From assembly GCF_003574655.1 (NCBI RefSeq), contig NZ_QNUM01000008.1, forward strand, positions 1-64,000: a DNA stretch of 64,000 nt, given 5' to 3'. How positions within the stretch are numbered: the first letter of the stretch is position 1; every line of letters begins with the position of its first letter. The translations under genes were made by a program, and so were the position numbers. Below are positions 19,301-27,688 of the stretch, in pieces. This stretch comes from Cohaesibacter haloalkalitolerans (GTDB taxonomy: Bacteria; Pseudomonadota; Alphaproteobacteria; Rhizobiales; Cohaesibacteraceae). Below the pieces are notes generated by a model. That model made no database searches. It was not told where the DNA came from and saw only the letters and a list, made by a program, of their open reading frames with translations.

Positions 19301-19720
19301 GGCCGCAGGCAGATCGCGCCGTCCCATGAGATCAGGCAGAATGCCATATTTGATCGGTCCGAACAGCGCCGAGATGACGCCAAACAGAAACAGCGCCAGC
19401 ATCGAAATAGGCACCGACGCGAGGAAGATGCCAACAACGGCGACCAGCGCCGCACCGATTTCAAACAGCTTCAGGCGTTCGGCCAGCCAACCCTTGTCAT
19501 ATTTGTCGGCAAGCTCGCCCCCAAGCGCCGACAGGATGAGAAACGGCAACATGAAGATGGCTCCGGCGAGCGTGACCAGAGATGCAGCCTCATCCCCCTG
19601 CAACTGGAGCAGAATGAGGAAAGCCAGCGAATAGCGCAGAAAATTATCGTTGAAGGCTGACAGGAATTGCGTCCAGAACAGAGGAGCAAACCGTTTGGAG
19701 ATCATCAAATGGCGACGCAT
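16325..19720 (-). CDS. aas: Trifunctional LplT-Aas fusion: lysophospholipid MFS flippase, acyltransferase and acyl-ACP synthetase
   Basis: 1131 aa with three domains. Residues about 1-415 are a 12-segment MFS transporter like LplT (start FAPLFWTQFLSAFNDNF). Residues about 430-620 are a PlsC-type acyltransferase, with the H-x4-D catalytic motif in FNHVSFLDGP and FPEGRVSATG. Residues about 640-1131 are an AMP-forming acyl-ACP synthetase with the P-loop FILFTSGSEGLPKGVVLTH and TGDIVTIDEEGF. Together they bring lysophosphatidylethanolamine inward and re-acylate it. In E. coli the transporter (lplT) and aas are separate, adjacent genes; single-chain fusions occur in other proteobacteria. The start could be the Met at residue 6 (MISKRFAP). 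Inner membrane. Confidence 0.93.
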   Translation of the reverse strand: MRRHLMISKRFAPLFWTQFLSAFNDNFLRYSLAFLILLQLQGDEAASLVTLAGAIFMLPFLILSALGGELADKYDKGWLAERLKLFEIGAALVAVVGIFLASVPISMLALFLFGVISALFGPIKYGILPDLMGRRDLPAANAWVEGATFIAILGGTIAAGFVAEDGIDARVFAPVMLVLSIGCWLVSRQIPRTGFRNADLRVSANIFASTVRQVKDLHADKRLWRSAMFISWFWLMGAVLTALVPSFVDQIMGGSPLVVTIYMVDFAVCVAIGSAVAAWLCSGRVVLLPAPFGAALMAFFCMQLSWVLTQIETPIVADNVFDFFTHTAAIRVAIDLGGLAISGALLVVPSFTALQSWARRDHRARVVAATNIINAGFIFASGVAIAAFQATGLSASHVLTTLAVANIVVAWLMVRYMPTNPLWDLVNILFRTFSRLEVEGRENLDKAGKSPILAFNHVSFLDGPLAMAITEEEPIFAIDAKTAESWWMHPFMRFFKYLVLEPSQPIATEAVVDALQSGNSLVIFPEGRVSATGGLMKVYDVAAMAAEMTGSKVVPIRIEGLERSYSTAIEPGNVRRQFFPKVKVTILEPVELDVPPSFKGRKRRMAAGASLQRVMSELVLRTTNVDMTVLENVIKVAHGVGMRRVTLEDPFAGKMTYGRLLTAARVLGAHFARDFADEERIGVLLPNANGTAAVILGLMSAGKVPAMLNFSTGVANMISSCRTAQLKKVLTSRSFIEQGKLEEMVEKLSEHVEIVWVDDLKEKTGWREKLSGLVNRSRPLVSRRADDPAFILFTSGSEGLPKGVVLTHRNLLANIAQAAAAIDFNMGDVAFNVLPMFHCFGLTVGTILPLIHAIPVYLYPSPLHYRVIPELVYGTNATLFFGTDTFLNGYARTAHPFDFRSVRYCISGAEAVKAPTRELFMQRFGVRLLEGYGVTETAPVIAVNTPIFNKVGTVGKALPGVKTKLGPVPGLKEGGRLLIKGDNVMSGYLSADNPGELIPPPDGWHDTGDIVTIDEEGFIKIIGRAKRFADIAGEKVSLAAVEVVAFDLWPDFLSAAARLPDAKKGERIVLVTNNPDADLSTFARFAKGRGEADILVPAELIIGEVPVLATGKVDLASVQKWVEEIKGEKCH

Positions 19721-20382
19721 TTCACGCGAGCTTTCTTTTTATCATTCTGCCCGGCATTTTGCTGGACAGGCAGCCGGGCTTGAGGGTTGCCGCATGTGCC
19801 GCAGCCAGCCGGATCGGCGGCGCGCAGAGAGGCAACGGATGTGAGGAGAAACGTTAGCCCAAACCGGATTGAACGCAAACACGCGCGGGGCCTTCTTGTG
19901 CTCTTCCCTGTCAAAATCCACACAACAATATGGAGAAAATGTTGATTTGCAAACCCGGATAGGCAAAAGCGCCGGAATAGGAACAGTCAGGTCTCAAAAG
20001 CCCGATAAGCGCGACGGGAACAAGCCGCATTCCCTTCGCTCCCTTTTATTCCCGTTTTCCACCGCCCGAGCTGAAAAATGGGGGTTTTTATGCCAACAAC
20101 AGATGGCGCGTGCCGCCGGATGCCGTTATTTTCAGACCACAAGAAACAAGTCGCTTGCAGAAACCTGCGAGACTCTTGCACTATCCCGACAACAAGGCCA
20201 ATTATTTTTTCGACTGAACAAAATAGCCTGACATTGGCTTCCCCCGCGCAAACGCCGTCAAGCCAATCTCGTCGCCAGGACGCCGTCCAAGGACGCCGCC
20301 CCAGGACACTGTCAAGGCCATGTGACTCAAGTCCAGTCGAAGCCTCTGAAGAAGCCACTGCAGAACCAGCAAAGTAAGAACA
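19721..20382. other. Intergenic region between aas and the ROK regulator
   Basis: About 660 nt with no supportable gene. Reading frames of up to ~120 codons exist on both strands but lack family likeness, and one long minus-strand frame only mirrors the start of the regulator gene. Divergent promoters for aas (minus) and the regulator (plus) must be here. No clear terminator or RNA gene was seen. Confidence 0.35.
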
Positions 20383-21621
20383 ATGAGAAATCTTCCCAAA
20401 AAGACGTCGCAGATAATGGAACAGAGAAATCAGGGACGCCATTTGGTTTTTTCTCACATCAGGAACAATCTCCAGATGGCCCGAATCGACATTGCCAACG
20501 CCACAGGCATGAGCCCGGCGACGGTGACATCGATCACGGCAGAGCTGATCGCCACGGGCCTGATCGAGGAAGTGCAGCGCGACGCAGACACCGGCCAGTC
20601 CAAACGCGGTCGCCCAAGAGTGGACCTGAAACTGCGCGGCGAATCCCATGTCGTGGCGGGAATGAAGCTGACGGGTCGCAGCATCAGCGCCGTTGTCCTC
20701 AATCTCGAAGGCAAGCAGCTGGGCAAGGCGCAACTGCCAATGCCCCGCCCGCCGATCGACCGCGACGCCCTGTGCAGGATCATTCCCGAAGTCATCGAGA
20801 AGGTTTCGGCCTCAGCAGGCATGAAGCCGGAAGACCTGTCGGCAGTCGGCATCGGTCTGCCCGGCACCATTCAGGCCACAGAAGGCTTTGTGGATTGGTG
20901 TCCGCTGTTCAAGGATCAGGAATTCAACCTCAAGCATTTGATGGAAGAGATCCTGCCAATGCCGGTGTTCGTTGAGAACGACGCCAACTCCGTTGCTATC
21001 GCCGAACTCTGGTTCGGCTTCGGGCGCGATGTTCCGGACTTTCTGGTGGTCACCATCGAACAGGGCGTTGGCCTCGGCATCGTCCTGAACGGCCAGGTTT
21101 TCCGCGGCACGCAAGGGTTTGGTGCCGAGTTCGGTCACACCAAGGTTCAGTCCGAAGGCGCCCTCTGTCGCTGCGGTCAGCGTGGCTGTCTGGAGGCCTA
21201 TGTGGCTGATTATGCCCTGTTGCGCGAAGCCAATCTCTTCAAACACTGGGAAGATGGCACCACCGAGGAAGAAAAGCTCATCCAGCTGTTTGCCGCCTCG
21301 AAAGCTGGCGACCAGATGGCCCGCTCCATCTTCGACCGCGCCAGCCGCATGTTCTCGATGGGCCTTGCCAATCTGGTCAACCTGTTCGACCCGGCTATGG
21401 TCATCCTTTCGGGCGAGCAGATGCAGTTCGACTATCTCTACGCCCAGCATGTCTTTGAAATGGTTCGCTCCTCGACCATCCAGAAAGGCCACCACGAGCC
21501 AGAGATCCGCATTCACAAATGGGGTGACATGATGTGGGCCAAGGGCGCGGCAGCCTATGCTCTGGAAGAAGTCGTCCGCCTTGCGATCGACCAGATGGGC
21601 AACAGCGAAACCGCCACCTGA
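20383..21621 (+). CDS. xylR: ROK-family transcriptional repressor of xylose genes (XylR-like)
   Basis: 412 aa. The N-terminal winged helix (about residues 12-75) contains GRHLVFSHIRNNLQMARIDIANATGMSPATVTSITAELIATGLI. A ROK sugar-binding domain follows, with the family zinc motif CRCGQRGCLEAY and the DVVVENDANS-like segment VFVENDANSVAIAE. ROK repressors of this build, immediately upstream of xylB-xylA in the same direction, are known xylose repressors (XylR). Xylose or a xylose derivative would be the inducer. There is an alternative Met 11 codons inside; neither start has a strong ribosome-binding site. Assignment of the target genes is by neighbourhood. Confidence 0.85.
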   Translation: MRNLPKKTSQIMEQRNQGRHLVFSHIRNNLQMARIDIANATGMSPATVTSITAELIATGLIEEVQRDADTGQSKRGRPRVDLKLRGESHVVAGMKLTGRSISAVVLNLEGKQLGKAQLPMPRPPIDRDALCRIIPEVIEKVSASAGMKPEDLSAVGIGLPGTIQATEGFVDWCPLFKDQEFNLKHLMEEILPMPVFVENDANSVAIAELWFGFGRDVPDFLVVTIEQGVGLGIVLNGQVFRGTQGFGAEFGHTKVQSEGALCRCGQRGCLEAYVADYALLREANLFKHWEDGTTEEEKLIQLFAASKAGDQMARSIFDRASRMFSMGLANLVNLFDPAMVILSGEQMQFDYLYAQHVFEMVRSSTIQKGHHEPEIRIHKWGDMMWAKGAAAYALEEVVRLAIDQMGNSETAT

Positions 21622-21736
21622 CCCTGCCATCAGAAGCGCTTGCAGCCACCGGCCTGAGCGCCAGCGGCCCCCGCTTGCGCATACCCAAAAAGACGCTTTC
21701 ATCTTTAGCGGTGGATTCGAACACGCCCGGCTTGAT

Positions 21737-21757
21737 TTAATTTACCAACTAAAATAA
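21737..21757. promoter_or_regulatory. Candidate ROK repressor operator before xylB
   Basis: TTAATTT-ACCAACT-AAAATAA is an imperfect inverted repeat with 7-nt AT-rich arms, the layout known for ROK (NagC/Mlc/XylR) sites. It lies about 75 nt upstream of the xylB start, where repression of xylBA would be expected. Confidence 0.45.
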
Positions 21758-21832
21758 TATCTCCCGTAACAAACAACCCTTCAGTCCCGATCATCAATTC
21801 ACATGACCGGGCACGTGGGCGGGAGGAAAAAA

Positions 21833-23281
21833 ATGTATTTGGGAATCGACCTGGGCACCTCTGGTGTCAAGGTGCTGATCATGTCTGAAGATCAGCAGAT
21901 CATCGCCTCGACCAACCAGTCCCTGACAGTGTCGCGACCGGCTTCGGGCTGGAGCGAACAGGATCCGCAGAGCTGGATTCTGGCAACAGCAGCAGCGTTT
22001 GACGAACTCGCCGCGTCCCGCCCCGATGCCATCCGGCAGGTGAAGGCCATTGGCCTTTCGGGCCAGATGCACGGCGCCACCATGCTGGACGAAACGGACA
22101 ATCCCGTTGCCCCCTGTATTCTGTGGAACGACACCCGCAGCCACGCCGAAGCCGCAAGGCTCGATGCTACCCCCGGCTTTCGCGAGCTGACCGGCAACAT
22201 CGTCTTCCCCGGCTTTACGGCACCAAAGCTTGCCTGGATGCGGAACAACAAGCCCGAACTGTTCGATAAAATCCGCAAGGTTCTGCTGCCCAAGGACTAT
22301 CTCCGTCTCTGGCTGACCGGTGACCATGTGTCGGACTATTCCGACAGCGCCGGAACCTCCTGGCTGGATGTCGGCAAGCGGGTATGGTCCCCCGACCTGC
22401 TTGCTGCCACCGGGCTCGACCTGTCCCACATGCCAGCCTTGGCTGAGAGCACCGAAAGCACCGGCACCATCCGCAAGGAACTAGTTGAACGCTGGGGCTT
22501 TTCCGCTGACGTGATTGTTGCCGGTGGCGCAGGCGACAATGCCGCCTCGGCCATCGCCACGGGCATTGTCGGCGAAGGCGACGCCTTCATCTCGCTGGGC
22601 ACCAGCGGCGTCATCTATGCTGCCATCGACAGCTATCGCCCGCTGCCCCAGAGCGCCGTGCATACCTTCTGCCATTCCACCGCCAACCACTGGTGCCACA
22701 TGGCTGTCATTCTGGCAGCCACCGATGCCCTCAACTGGTACGCCAATCTGGTCGGCTCCAAGGCCGCCGAGCTCACCCGGGCACTGGGTGACGAAATCAC
22801 AGCTCCGGGCTCGACGATGTTTTTTCCCTATCTAGGTGGCGAGCGCACGCCTCATAACGACGCCAGCATTCGCGGTGCCTTTATCGGCCTCTCCCACCCG
22901 GATGACCGGGCTGTCCTCACCCGCGCCGTCCTTGAAGGCATTTCCTACGCTTTCAAGGACGGCATAAGGGCCCTTGAAGCGGCAGGCACCAACCTCAGCC
23001 GTCTCATCGCCGTGGGGGGCGGCTCATCTTCGGACTACTGGCTCTCGCTGCTTGCCACGATTCTGGACAAGCAGATCGACCGACCCGAAGACGGTGATTT
23101 CGGCGGAGCCTTCGGCGCCGCACGCATGGGTCTTGTAGCAGCAACGAAGGGCAATCCTTCCGATCTGTGCAAGATGCCAGCCATTGAAAAAAGCTTTTAT
23201 CCAAACAAGGCCCTGCAAGACAGCTTTGAACCTGTCTATGCCCGTTACGCAGCCGCCTACTCATCCCTGAAGGAACTCTGA
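21833..23281 (+). CDS. xylB: Xylulokinase
   Basis: 482 aa of the FGGY kinase family, phosphorylating D-xylulose to xylulose 5-phosphate. The start [16 protein letters not shown] carries the phosphate-1 motif, and GLSGQMHGA is the xylulokinase signature; the second ATPase half has [16 protein letters not shown] and [10 protein letters not shown], and the FGGY C-terminal [10 protein letters not shown] chose the ATG at 21833, which sits 6 nt after GGGAGG, rather than an upstream in-frame ATG at 21803. xylA follows after 2 nt, so the two are one operon. Confidence 0.95.
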   Translation: MYLGIDLGTSGVKVLIMSEDQQIIASTNQSLTVSRPASGWSEQDPQSWILATAAAFDELAASRPDAIRQVKAIGLSGQMHGATMLDETDNPVAPCILWNDTRSHAEAARLDATPGFRELTGNIVFPGFTAPKLAWMRNNKPELFDKIRKVLLPKDYLRLWLTGDHVSDYSDSAGTSWLDVGKRVWSPDLLAATGLDLSHMPALAESTESTGTIRKELVERWGFSADVIVAGGAGDNAASAIATGIVGEGDAFISLGTSGVIYAAIDSYRPLPQSAVHTFCHSTANHWCHMAVILAATDALNWYANLVGSKAAELTRALGDEITAPGSTMFFPYLGGERTPHNDASIRGAFIGLSHPDDRAVLTRAVLEGISYAFKDGIRALEAAGTNLSRLIAVGGGSSSDYWLSLLATILDKQIDRPEDGDFGGAFGAARMGLVAATKGNPSDLCKMPAIEKSFYPNKALQDSFEPVYARYAAAYSSLKEL

Positions 23282-23283
23282 TC

Positions 23284-24588
23284 ATGACGGACTTTTTCGG
23301 CTCCCTGTCCAAAATCAAATATGAAGGCCCGGACAGCGACAACCCGCTTGCCTTCCACCACTACAATCCCGATGAAATGGTGATGGGCAAGAGCCTCAAG
23401 GATCATCTGCGCTTTGCCGTCGCCTACTGGCACAGCTTCGCATGGGAAGGCGGCGACCCGTTCGGCGGACGCACCTTTGATCGCCCCTGGTTCGGCGATG
23501 AAATGGCCAAGGCCAAGCTGAAGGCCGACGTGGCGTTTGAACTGTTCGACCTGCTCGGCGCACCGTTCTTCTGCTTCCATGACGCCGATGTCCGCCCGGA
23601 AGGCCGGAATTTCGCCGAGAGCCTTTCCAACCTCAACGAGATCGTCGACTATTTCGAAGAGAAGATGGAAAGCTCTGAGACCAAGCTGCTCTGGGGCACC
23701 GCCAACATGTTCTCCAACCGCCGCTTCATGTCGGGGGCGTCCACCAACCCGGATCCGGACGTCTATGCCTACAGCGCTGCGACCGTCAAGAGCTGCATGG
23801 ACGCAACATTCCGTCTGGGTGGCCAGAACTATGTGCTCTGGGGTGGCCGCGAAGGCTATGAAACCCTGCTCAACACCGACCTGAAGAAAGAGCTGGACCA
23901 TATGGGCCGCTTCCTCAACATGGTCGTCGACTACAAGCACAAGATCGGCTTCAAGGGCACCATTCTGGTTGAGCCGAAACCACAGGAACCATCCAAGCAT
24001 CAGTATGACTTCGATGCGGCCACCTGCATCGGCTTCCTGCGCAAATACGGGCTGGAAGGCGAAGTCAAGCTGAACCTCGAACAGGGCCACGCCATTCTCG
24101 CCGGTCACAGCTTCGAGCATGAAATCGCGGTTGCCGCAGCCGACGGCATGCTCGGCTCCATCGACATGAACCGCAACGACTATCAGTCCGGCTGGGACAC
24201 CGACCAGTTCCCCAACAACACGCCGGAAGTCGCCCTTGCCTACTATCACATCCTGAAGTCCGGCGGCTTCACAACGGGCGGCACCAACTTTGACGCCAAG
24301 GTTCGCCGTCAGTCGCTGGATCCGGAAGATCTGGTTGCAGCCCACATCGGCGGCATGGACATTTGTGCCCGCGGCCTCAAGGCAGCAGCTGCCATGCTGG
24401 AAGATGGCGGACTGGAAAAGGCCCTCAGCGAGCGCTATGCCGATTGGGAAACGGATGTCAACAAGGACATGCTCGCAAAGGGATCACTTGAAAGCATCAC
24501 CGAGCGCGTCCTCAACGAAGACATCAACCCGCAGCCACGCTCCGGCAGACAGGAAATTCTGGAAAATCTGGTCAACCGGTTCGTTTGA
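23284..24588 (+). CDS. xylA: Xylose isomerase
   Basis: 434 aa, typical of the longer (class II) XylA. It isomerises D-xylose to D-xylulose with two divalent metals. The catalytic His-Asp pair is in [11 protein letters not shown], the metal-ligand Glu in [15 protein letters not shown], a further ligand block in [18 protein letters not shown] and the last in [17 protein letters not shown]. It directly follows xylB and is closed by a textbook terminator. No xylose transporter gene is in this locus, so uptake must be encoded elsewhere. Confidence 0.97.
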   Translation: MTDFFGSLSKIKYEGPDSDNPLAFHHYNPDEMVMGKSLKDHLRFAVAYWHSFAWEGGDPFGGRTFDRPWFGDEMAKAKLKADVAFELFDLLGAPFFCFHDADVRPEGRNFAESLSNLNEIVDYFEEKMESSETKLLWGTANMFSNRRFMSGASTNPDPDVYAYSAATVKSCMDATFRLGGQNYVLWGGREGYETLLNTDLKKELDHMGRFLNMVVDYKHKIGFKGTILVEPKPQEPSKHQYDFDAATCIGFLRKYGLEGEVKLNLEQGHAILAGHSFEHEIAVAAADGMLGSIDMNRNDYQSGWDTDQFPNNTPEVALAYYHILKSGGFTTGGTNFDAKVRRQSLDPEDLVAAHIGGMDICARGLKAAAAMLEDGGLEKALSERYADWETDVNKDMLAKGSLESITERVLNEDINPQPRSGRQEILENLVNRFV

Positions 24589-24623
24589 CCAGTCATCGTC
24601 CTCTCCTCCCCAAAACAACGAAC

Positions 24624-24650
24624 GGGGCGGCTATGCCGCCCCTTTTTTTT
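24624..24650 (+). terminator. Intrinsic terminator of xylBA
   Basis: GGGGCGGC (24624-24631), loop TAT, GCCGCCCC (24635-24642), then eight T (24643-24650). Confidence 0.95.
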
Positions 24651-24664
24651 ATTCCTTCCACCTG

Positions 24665-26440
24665 TCAGAAGGGAAAGAAGAAGGGGATCACGACAATGGA
24701 CAGGGCAGCAAACATCACGTTAAGCGGCAGGCCGACCAGCAGGAAGTCCCGGAAGCGATAGCCACCAGCGCTATAGATGAAGGTATTTGTCTGATAGCCG
24801 ATCGGCGTGGCAAAGCTCGCCGAGGCGGCAAACATCACGGCGATGATGAAAGGCCGGGGATCAAGCCCCAGCTGTTGCGCCAGTCCGATCACGATCGGGC
24901 CGATGAGCACCGCCACAGCGTTGTTGCTGATCATCTCGGTCAGCGTCGACGTCAGCACATAGACGATAGCCAGAATGACATAAGGTCCGGCGTCCCCCAC
25001 CAGTCCGACGGCAGTCTCGACAATGACCCTTGCTGCACCGGTCTGTTCCAGCCCCATGCTCATGCCCAGCATGCCAAAGATCAGGAACAGGATCCGCCAG
25101 TCGATGGCATCGAACGCCTCTTCAGGGTCGATGCAGCGCGTCATCATCACAAACACCGCCCCGATGATCGCAAGCCCGGCAATCGGCATCACATCAAAGG
25201 CCGCAAGGATCATCACCACAAGGATGGTGAGAACCGCAAGCGGTGCCTTATCGCGACGAATGGCCTTGGTCGTCGGCGCCGTCAGGTTGACCACTCCCGC
25301 CTCCTCGACAAGGCGCTGAATGCCATCCGGCGGCCCTTCGAGCAGCAGGGTATCGGCAAATTGCAGACGCAGGCTGTCTCCACCCGCCGTAATGTTTTCG
25401 TTCTGCCGATGCACGGCCATCAGATAGACCCCATAGCGGCGGCGCAAGCGTAGCGAGCTGATCGTCTTGCCAAGCAGCGACGAGGTCGGCCCGATGCTGG
25501 CTTCCAGCTGCACCGTCTGACCGACCGCCACCGGTTCCAGATCCTGACCGGAGAAATCCTGAAACGCCACCTGCCCGTCATCCCGCAACCCAAGAATTTC
25601 GCCCGTGTCGGTTTTCACCACAACCCGGTCACCGGCCATCAGTTCAACCTGACGCAGATCGTCGCGCAAGGACAGCTCGCCGCGAATGACATCGACCACC
25701 GCCGTCTGGGTCTTGTTGAAGGGCAGCTCGGCAACATGCTTGCCGATGTAGCGTGAGCGGGAGGGGATGAGCAGTCGCGCCATGAACCGCCGTTTGGCCG
25801 AATGCCCCAGCAGCCCCGACAGGGTCGTCCGGTCGGGAATGAGGTAGCGACCAAAAAACAGCATATAGACCATGCCGACAAAGGCAAAGACCAGCCCCGG
25901 CAGGGTCATCTCGAACATAGAGAGCGGCGGCTGGCCTGCCTCTTTGGCGATACCGCTCATCAGGATGTTGGTCGACGTGCCCACCAGCGTCAGGGTGCCA
26001 CCGAAAATGGCAGAATAGGACAGCGGCATCAGAAACCGCGACGGCGAGACCCCGACGCTGGTCGCAACGGAAATCATCACCGGCGTCAGCAGGATGACCA
26101 CCGGCGTGTTGTTCATGAAAGCCGAAATGATGATGGTGCCGATCATCATCATGAGCAGCGCCCGCAGAAGCGACCCCTTGGCCTGTCGCTTGAGCAGATC
26201 CCCCAGTAAAGACAGCACCCCGGTCCGCTCCAGCGCTGCAGAGATGATGAACATCATGGCGATGGTAATGGGGGCGCTGGAACTGAAGACCGACAGAAAG
26301 TCCCTGGTGTCGATGATGCCCAGCGCCAGCAGGGCGCCGGACGCGCCAAGGGCGGTCACTTCAGGAGGATAGAATTCCTTGAAGAAGCCAATGAAGACAA
26401 GCAGCAACAACAGCAGAACTATGACTTGATCAAAGGTCAT
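24665..26440 (-). CDS. SLC13/DASS-family anion permease with two TrkA-C domains
   Basis: 591 aa. Hydrophobic blocks at both ends with a soluble centre: about residues 1-210 and 390-591 are membrane segments of the SLC13/ArsB type, including the repeated motifs SAFMNNTPVVILLTPV and TEMISNNAVAVLIGPI (the SNT-like Na+/anion sites are MNNTPV and SNNAVA). Between them lie two TrkA-C (RCK_C) domains, starting near LIPSRSRYIGKHVAELP and IGPTSSLLGKTISSLRLR. This build matches YfbS/Sac1-type sulfate or dicarboxylate permeases; the anion is not readable. It stands alone, convergent with xylA. Confidence 0.88.
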   Translation of the reverse strand: MTFDQVIVLLLLLLVFIGFFKEFYPPEVTALGASGALLALGIIDTRDFLSVFSSSAPITIAMMFIISAALERTGVLSLLGDLLKRQAKGSLLRALLMMMIGTIIISAFMNNTPVVILLTPVMISVATSVGVSPSRFLMPLSYSAIFGGTLTLVGTSTNILMSGIAKEAGQPPLSMFEMTLPGLVFAFVGMVYMLFFGRYLIPDRTTLSGLLGHSAKRRFMARLLIPSRSRYIGKHVAELPFNKTQTAVVDVIRGELSLRDDLRQVELMAGDRVVVKTDTGEILGLRDDGQVAFQDFSGQDLEPVAVGQTVQLEASIGPTSSLLGKTISSLRLRRRYGVYLMAVHRQNENITAGGDSLRLQFADTLLLEGPPDGIQRLVEEAGVVNLTAPTTKAIRRDKAPLAVLTILVVMILAAFDVMPIAGLAIIGAVFVMMTRCIDPEEAFDAIDWRILFLIFGMLGMSMGLEQTGAARVIVETAVGLVGDAGPYVILAIVYVLTSTLTEMISNNAVAVLIGPIVIGLAQQLGLDPRPFIIAVMFAASASFATPIGYQTNTFIYSAGGYRFRDFLLVGLPLNVMFAALSIVVIPFFFPF

Positions 26441-26616
26441 CCGAAAGGGTCCTGTCAGTCCCGCCTCCTGCCCTTGTCAAGGCAGGAAGAGCTGTGGCAC
26501 GAGAAGAGCTGGAAAAAACTGAGCACTTCCCGCCAATGCAATGCAAGCGGAAAGTGCCACTCAATCGCCCGCGCCGGGAAACGACAAACAGGAAAGTGCA
26601 GACCGCCCCTCACCCC

Positions 26617-27687
26617 CTAGGCAGCTTCTGGACCACCTCTGGGCAGAGCCAGCCCGGCGTCATCGAAGAAATGCAGCTTGCCGGGATTGAAGATCAGTCC
26701 CACCGCATCGCCGGGTTTGACGGTTGCATCGCCATCCAGCCGAACACCGATGGCACCCAAGCCGCCACAGTCGACCAGCAGATGCGTATCCGAGCCGAGA
26801 TATTCAACGATATCAATGACCCCGTCACACTGTCCTTCCCCCTTTTGCCCGATGGTGATCGCTTCCGGCCGCACGCCGATATGGCTGGCAACGCCCGGCT
26901 GTGTCTGCGGGCCACCCCGGCCACCTTCCAGCACATAGGCATCCCCTTCGGTGCGGCAGGGCATGATATTCATCTTCGGTGAGCCGATGAACTGGGCAAC
27001 AAACAGGTTGCCCGGCCGCTCATAGAGGTCGCGCGGCGAACCCACCTGCTCGATGATGCCATCTCTCAAAACAACGATCCGGTCGGCCAGCGTCATGGCT
27101 TCCACCTGGTCGTGGGTCACATAGATCATGGTCGCGGCCAGCTCCCTGTGCAGCTTGGCCAGCTCATAGCGCATTTCCACCCTGAGCGCCGCATCAAGGT
27201 TGGAAAGTGGCTCGTCGAACATGAAGGCGGTGGGATTGCGCACGATGGAGCGACCGATGGCCACGCGCTGCCGCTGCCCGCCGGACAATTCCTTGGGCTT
27301 GCGATCGAGATAGGACTCAAGCTTCAAGGCCCTTGCCGCCTCTTTGACCTTTTCCTCTATTTCCGCCTTGGGCGTCCCTGCAGTCTTGAGGCCGAAGCCC
27401 ATGTTGTCGCGCACATTCATGTGCGGATAGAGCGCATAGGACTGGAACACCATGGCAAGGCCACGGGCGGCGGGCGGCTCGGCAGTGACATTCCTACCCT
27501 CGATCAGGATTTCGCCGCGCGAGCACTCCTCCAGCCCGGCGATGGTTCTGAGCAGGGTGGATTTCCCGCAGCCCGACGGCCCGACAAAAATGATGAACTC
27601 CCCCTCCTCGATTGCCAGATCAACGCCCTTGATGACTTGCAGCTCACCAAACCATTTCTCCACGGCCTTGAGTTCAATGGATGCCAT
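26617..27687 (-). CDS. ABC transporter ATPase, carbohydrate type (MalK/UgpC/ThuK-like)
   Basis: 356 aa from MASIELKAVEKWFG; the ATG at 27687 follows AGGGGAGG at ideal spacing, so the seven extra codons upstream are dropped. Walker A GPSGCGKST, signature LSGGQRQRV, Walker B AFMFDEPLSNLD and the H-loop in IYVTHDQ are intact. The C-terminal ~120 residues are the TOBE-type regulatory domain seen in MalK relatives (IGVRPEAI). It energises import by the two permeases upstream in the operon. It starts one base after the stop of the glycosidase gene. Confidence 0.95.
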   Translation of the reverse strand: MASIELKAVEKWFGELQVIKGVDLAIEEGEFIIFVGPSGCGKSTLLRTIAGLEECSRGEILIEGRNVTAEPPAARGLAMVFQSYALYPHMNVRDNMGFGLKTAGTPKAEIEEKVKEAARALKLESYLDRKPKELSGGQRQRVAIGRSIVRNPTAFMFDEPLSNLDAALRVEMRYELAKLHRELAATMIYVTHDQVEAMTLADRIVVLRDGIIEQVGSPRDLYERPGNLFVAQFIGSPKMNIMPCRTEGDAYVLEGGRGGPQTQPGVASHIGVRPEAITIGQKGEGQCDGVIDIVEYLGSDTHLLVDCGGLGAIGVRLDGDATVKPGDAVGLIFNPGKLHFFDDAGLALPRGGPEAA

Positions 27688-27688
27688 G

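Noticed and set aside
19987-20733. Minus-strand frame of 248 codons opposite the ROK regulator
   Set aside because: It mirrors the regulator's coding strand over much of its length and has no domain likeness.
26466-26487. Hairpin TCCTGCC...GGCAGGA between the ABC ATPase and the SLC13 gene as a terminator
   Set aside because: Only 7 bp, with no T-run on either strand, and it lies upstream of 26617 by over 100 nt.
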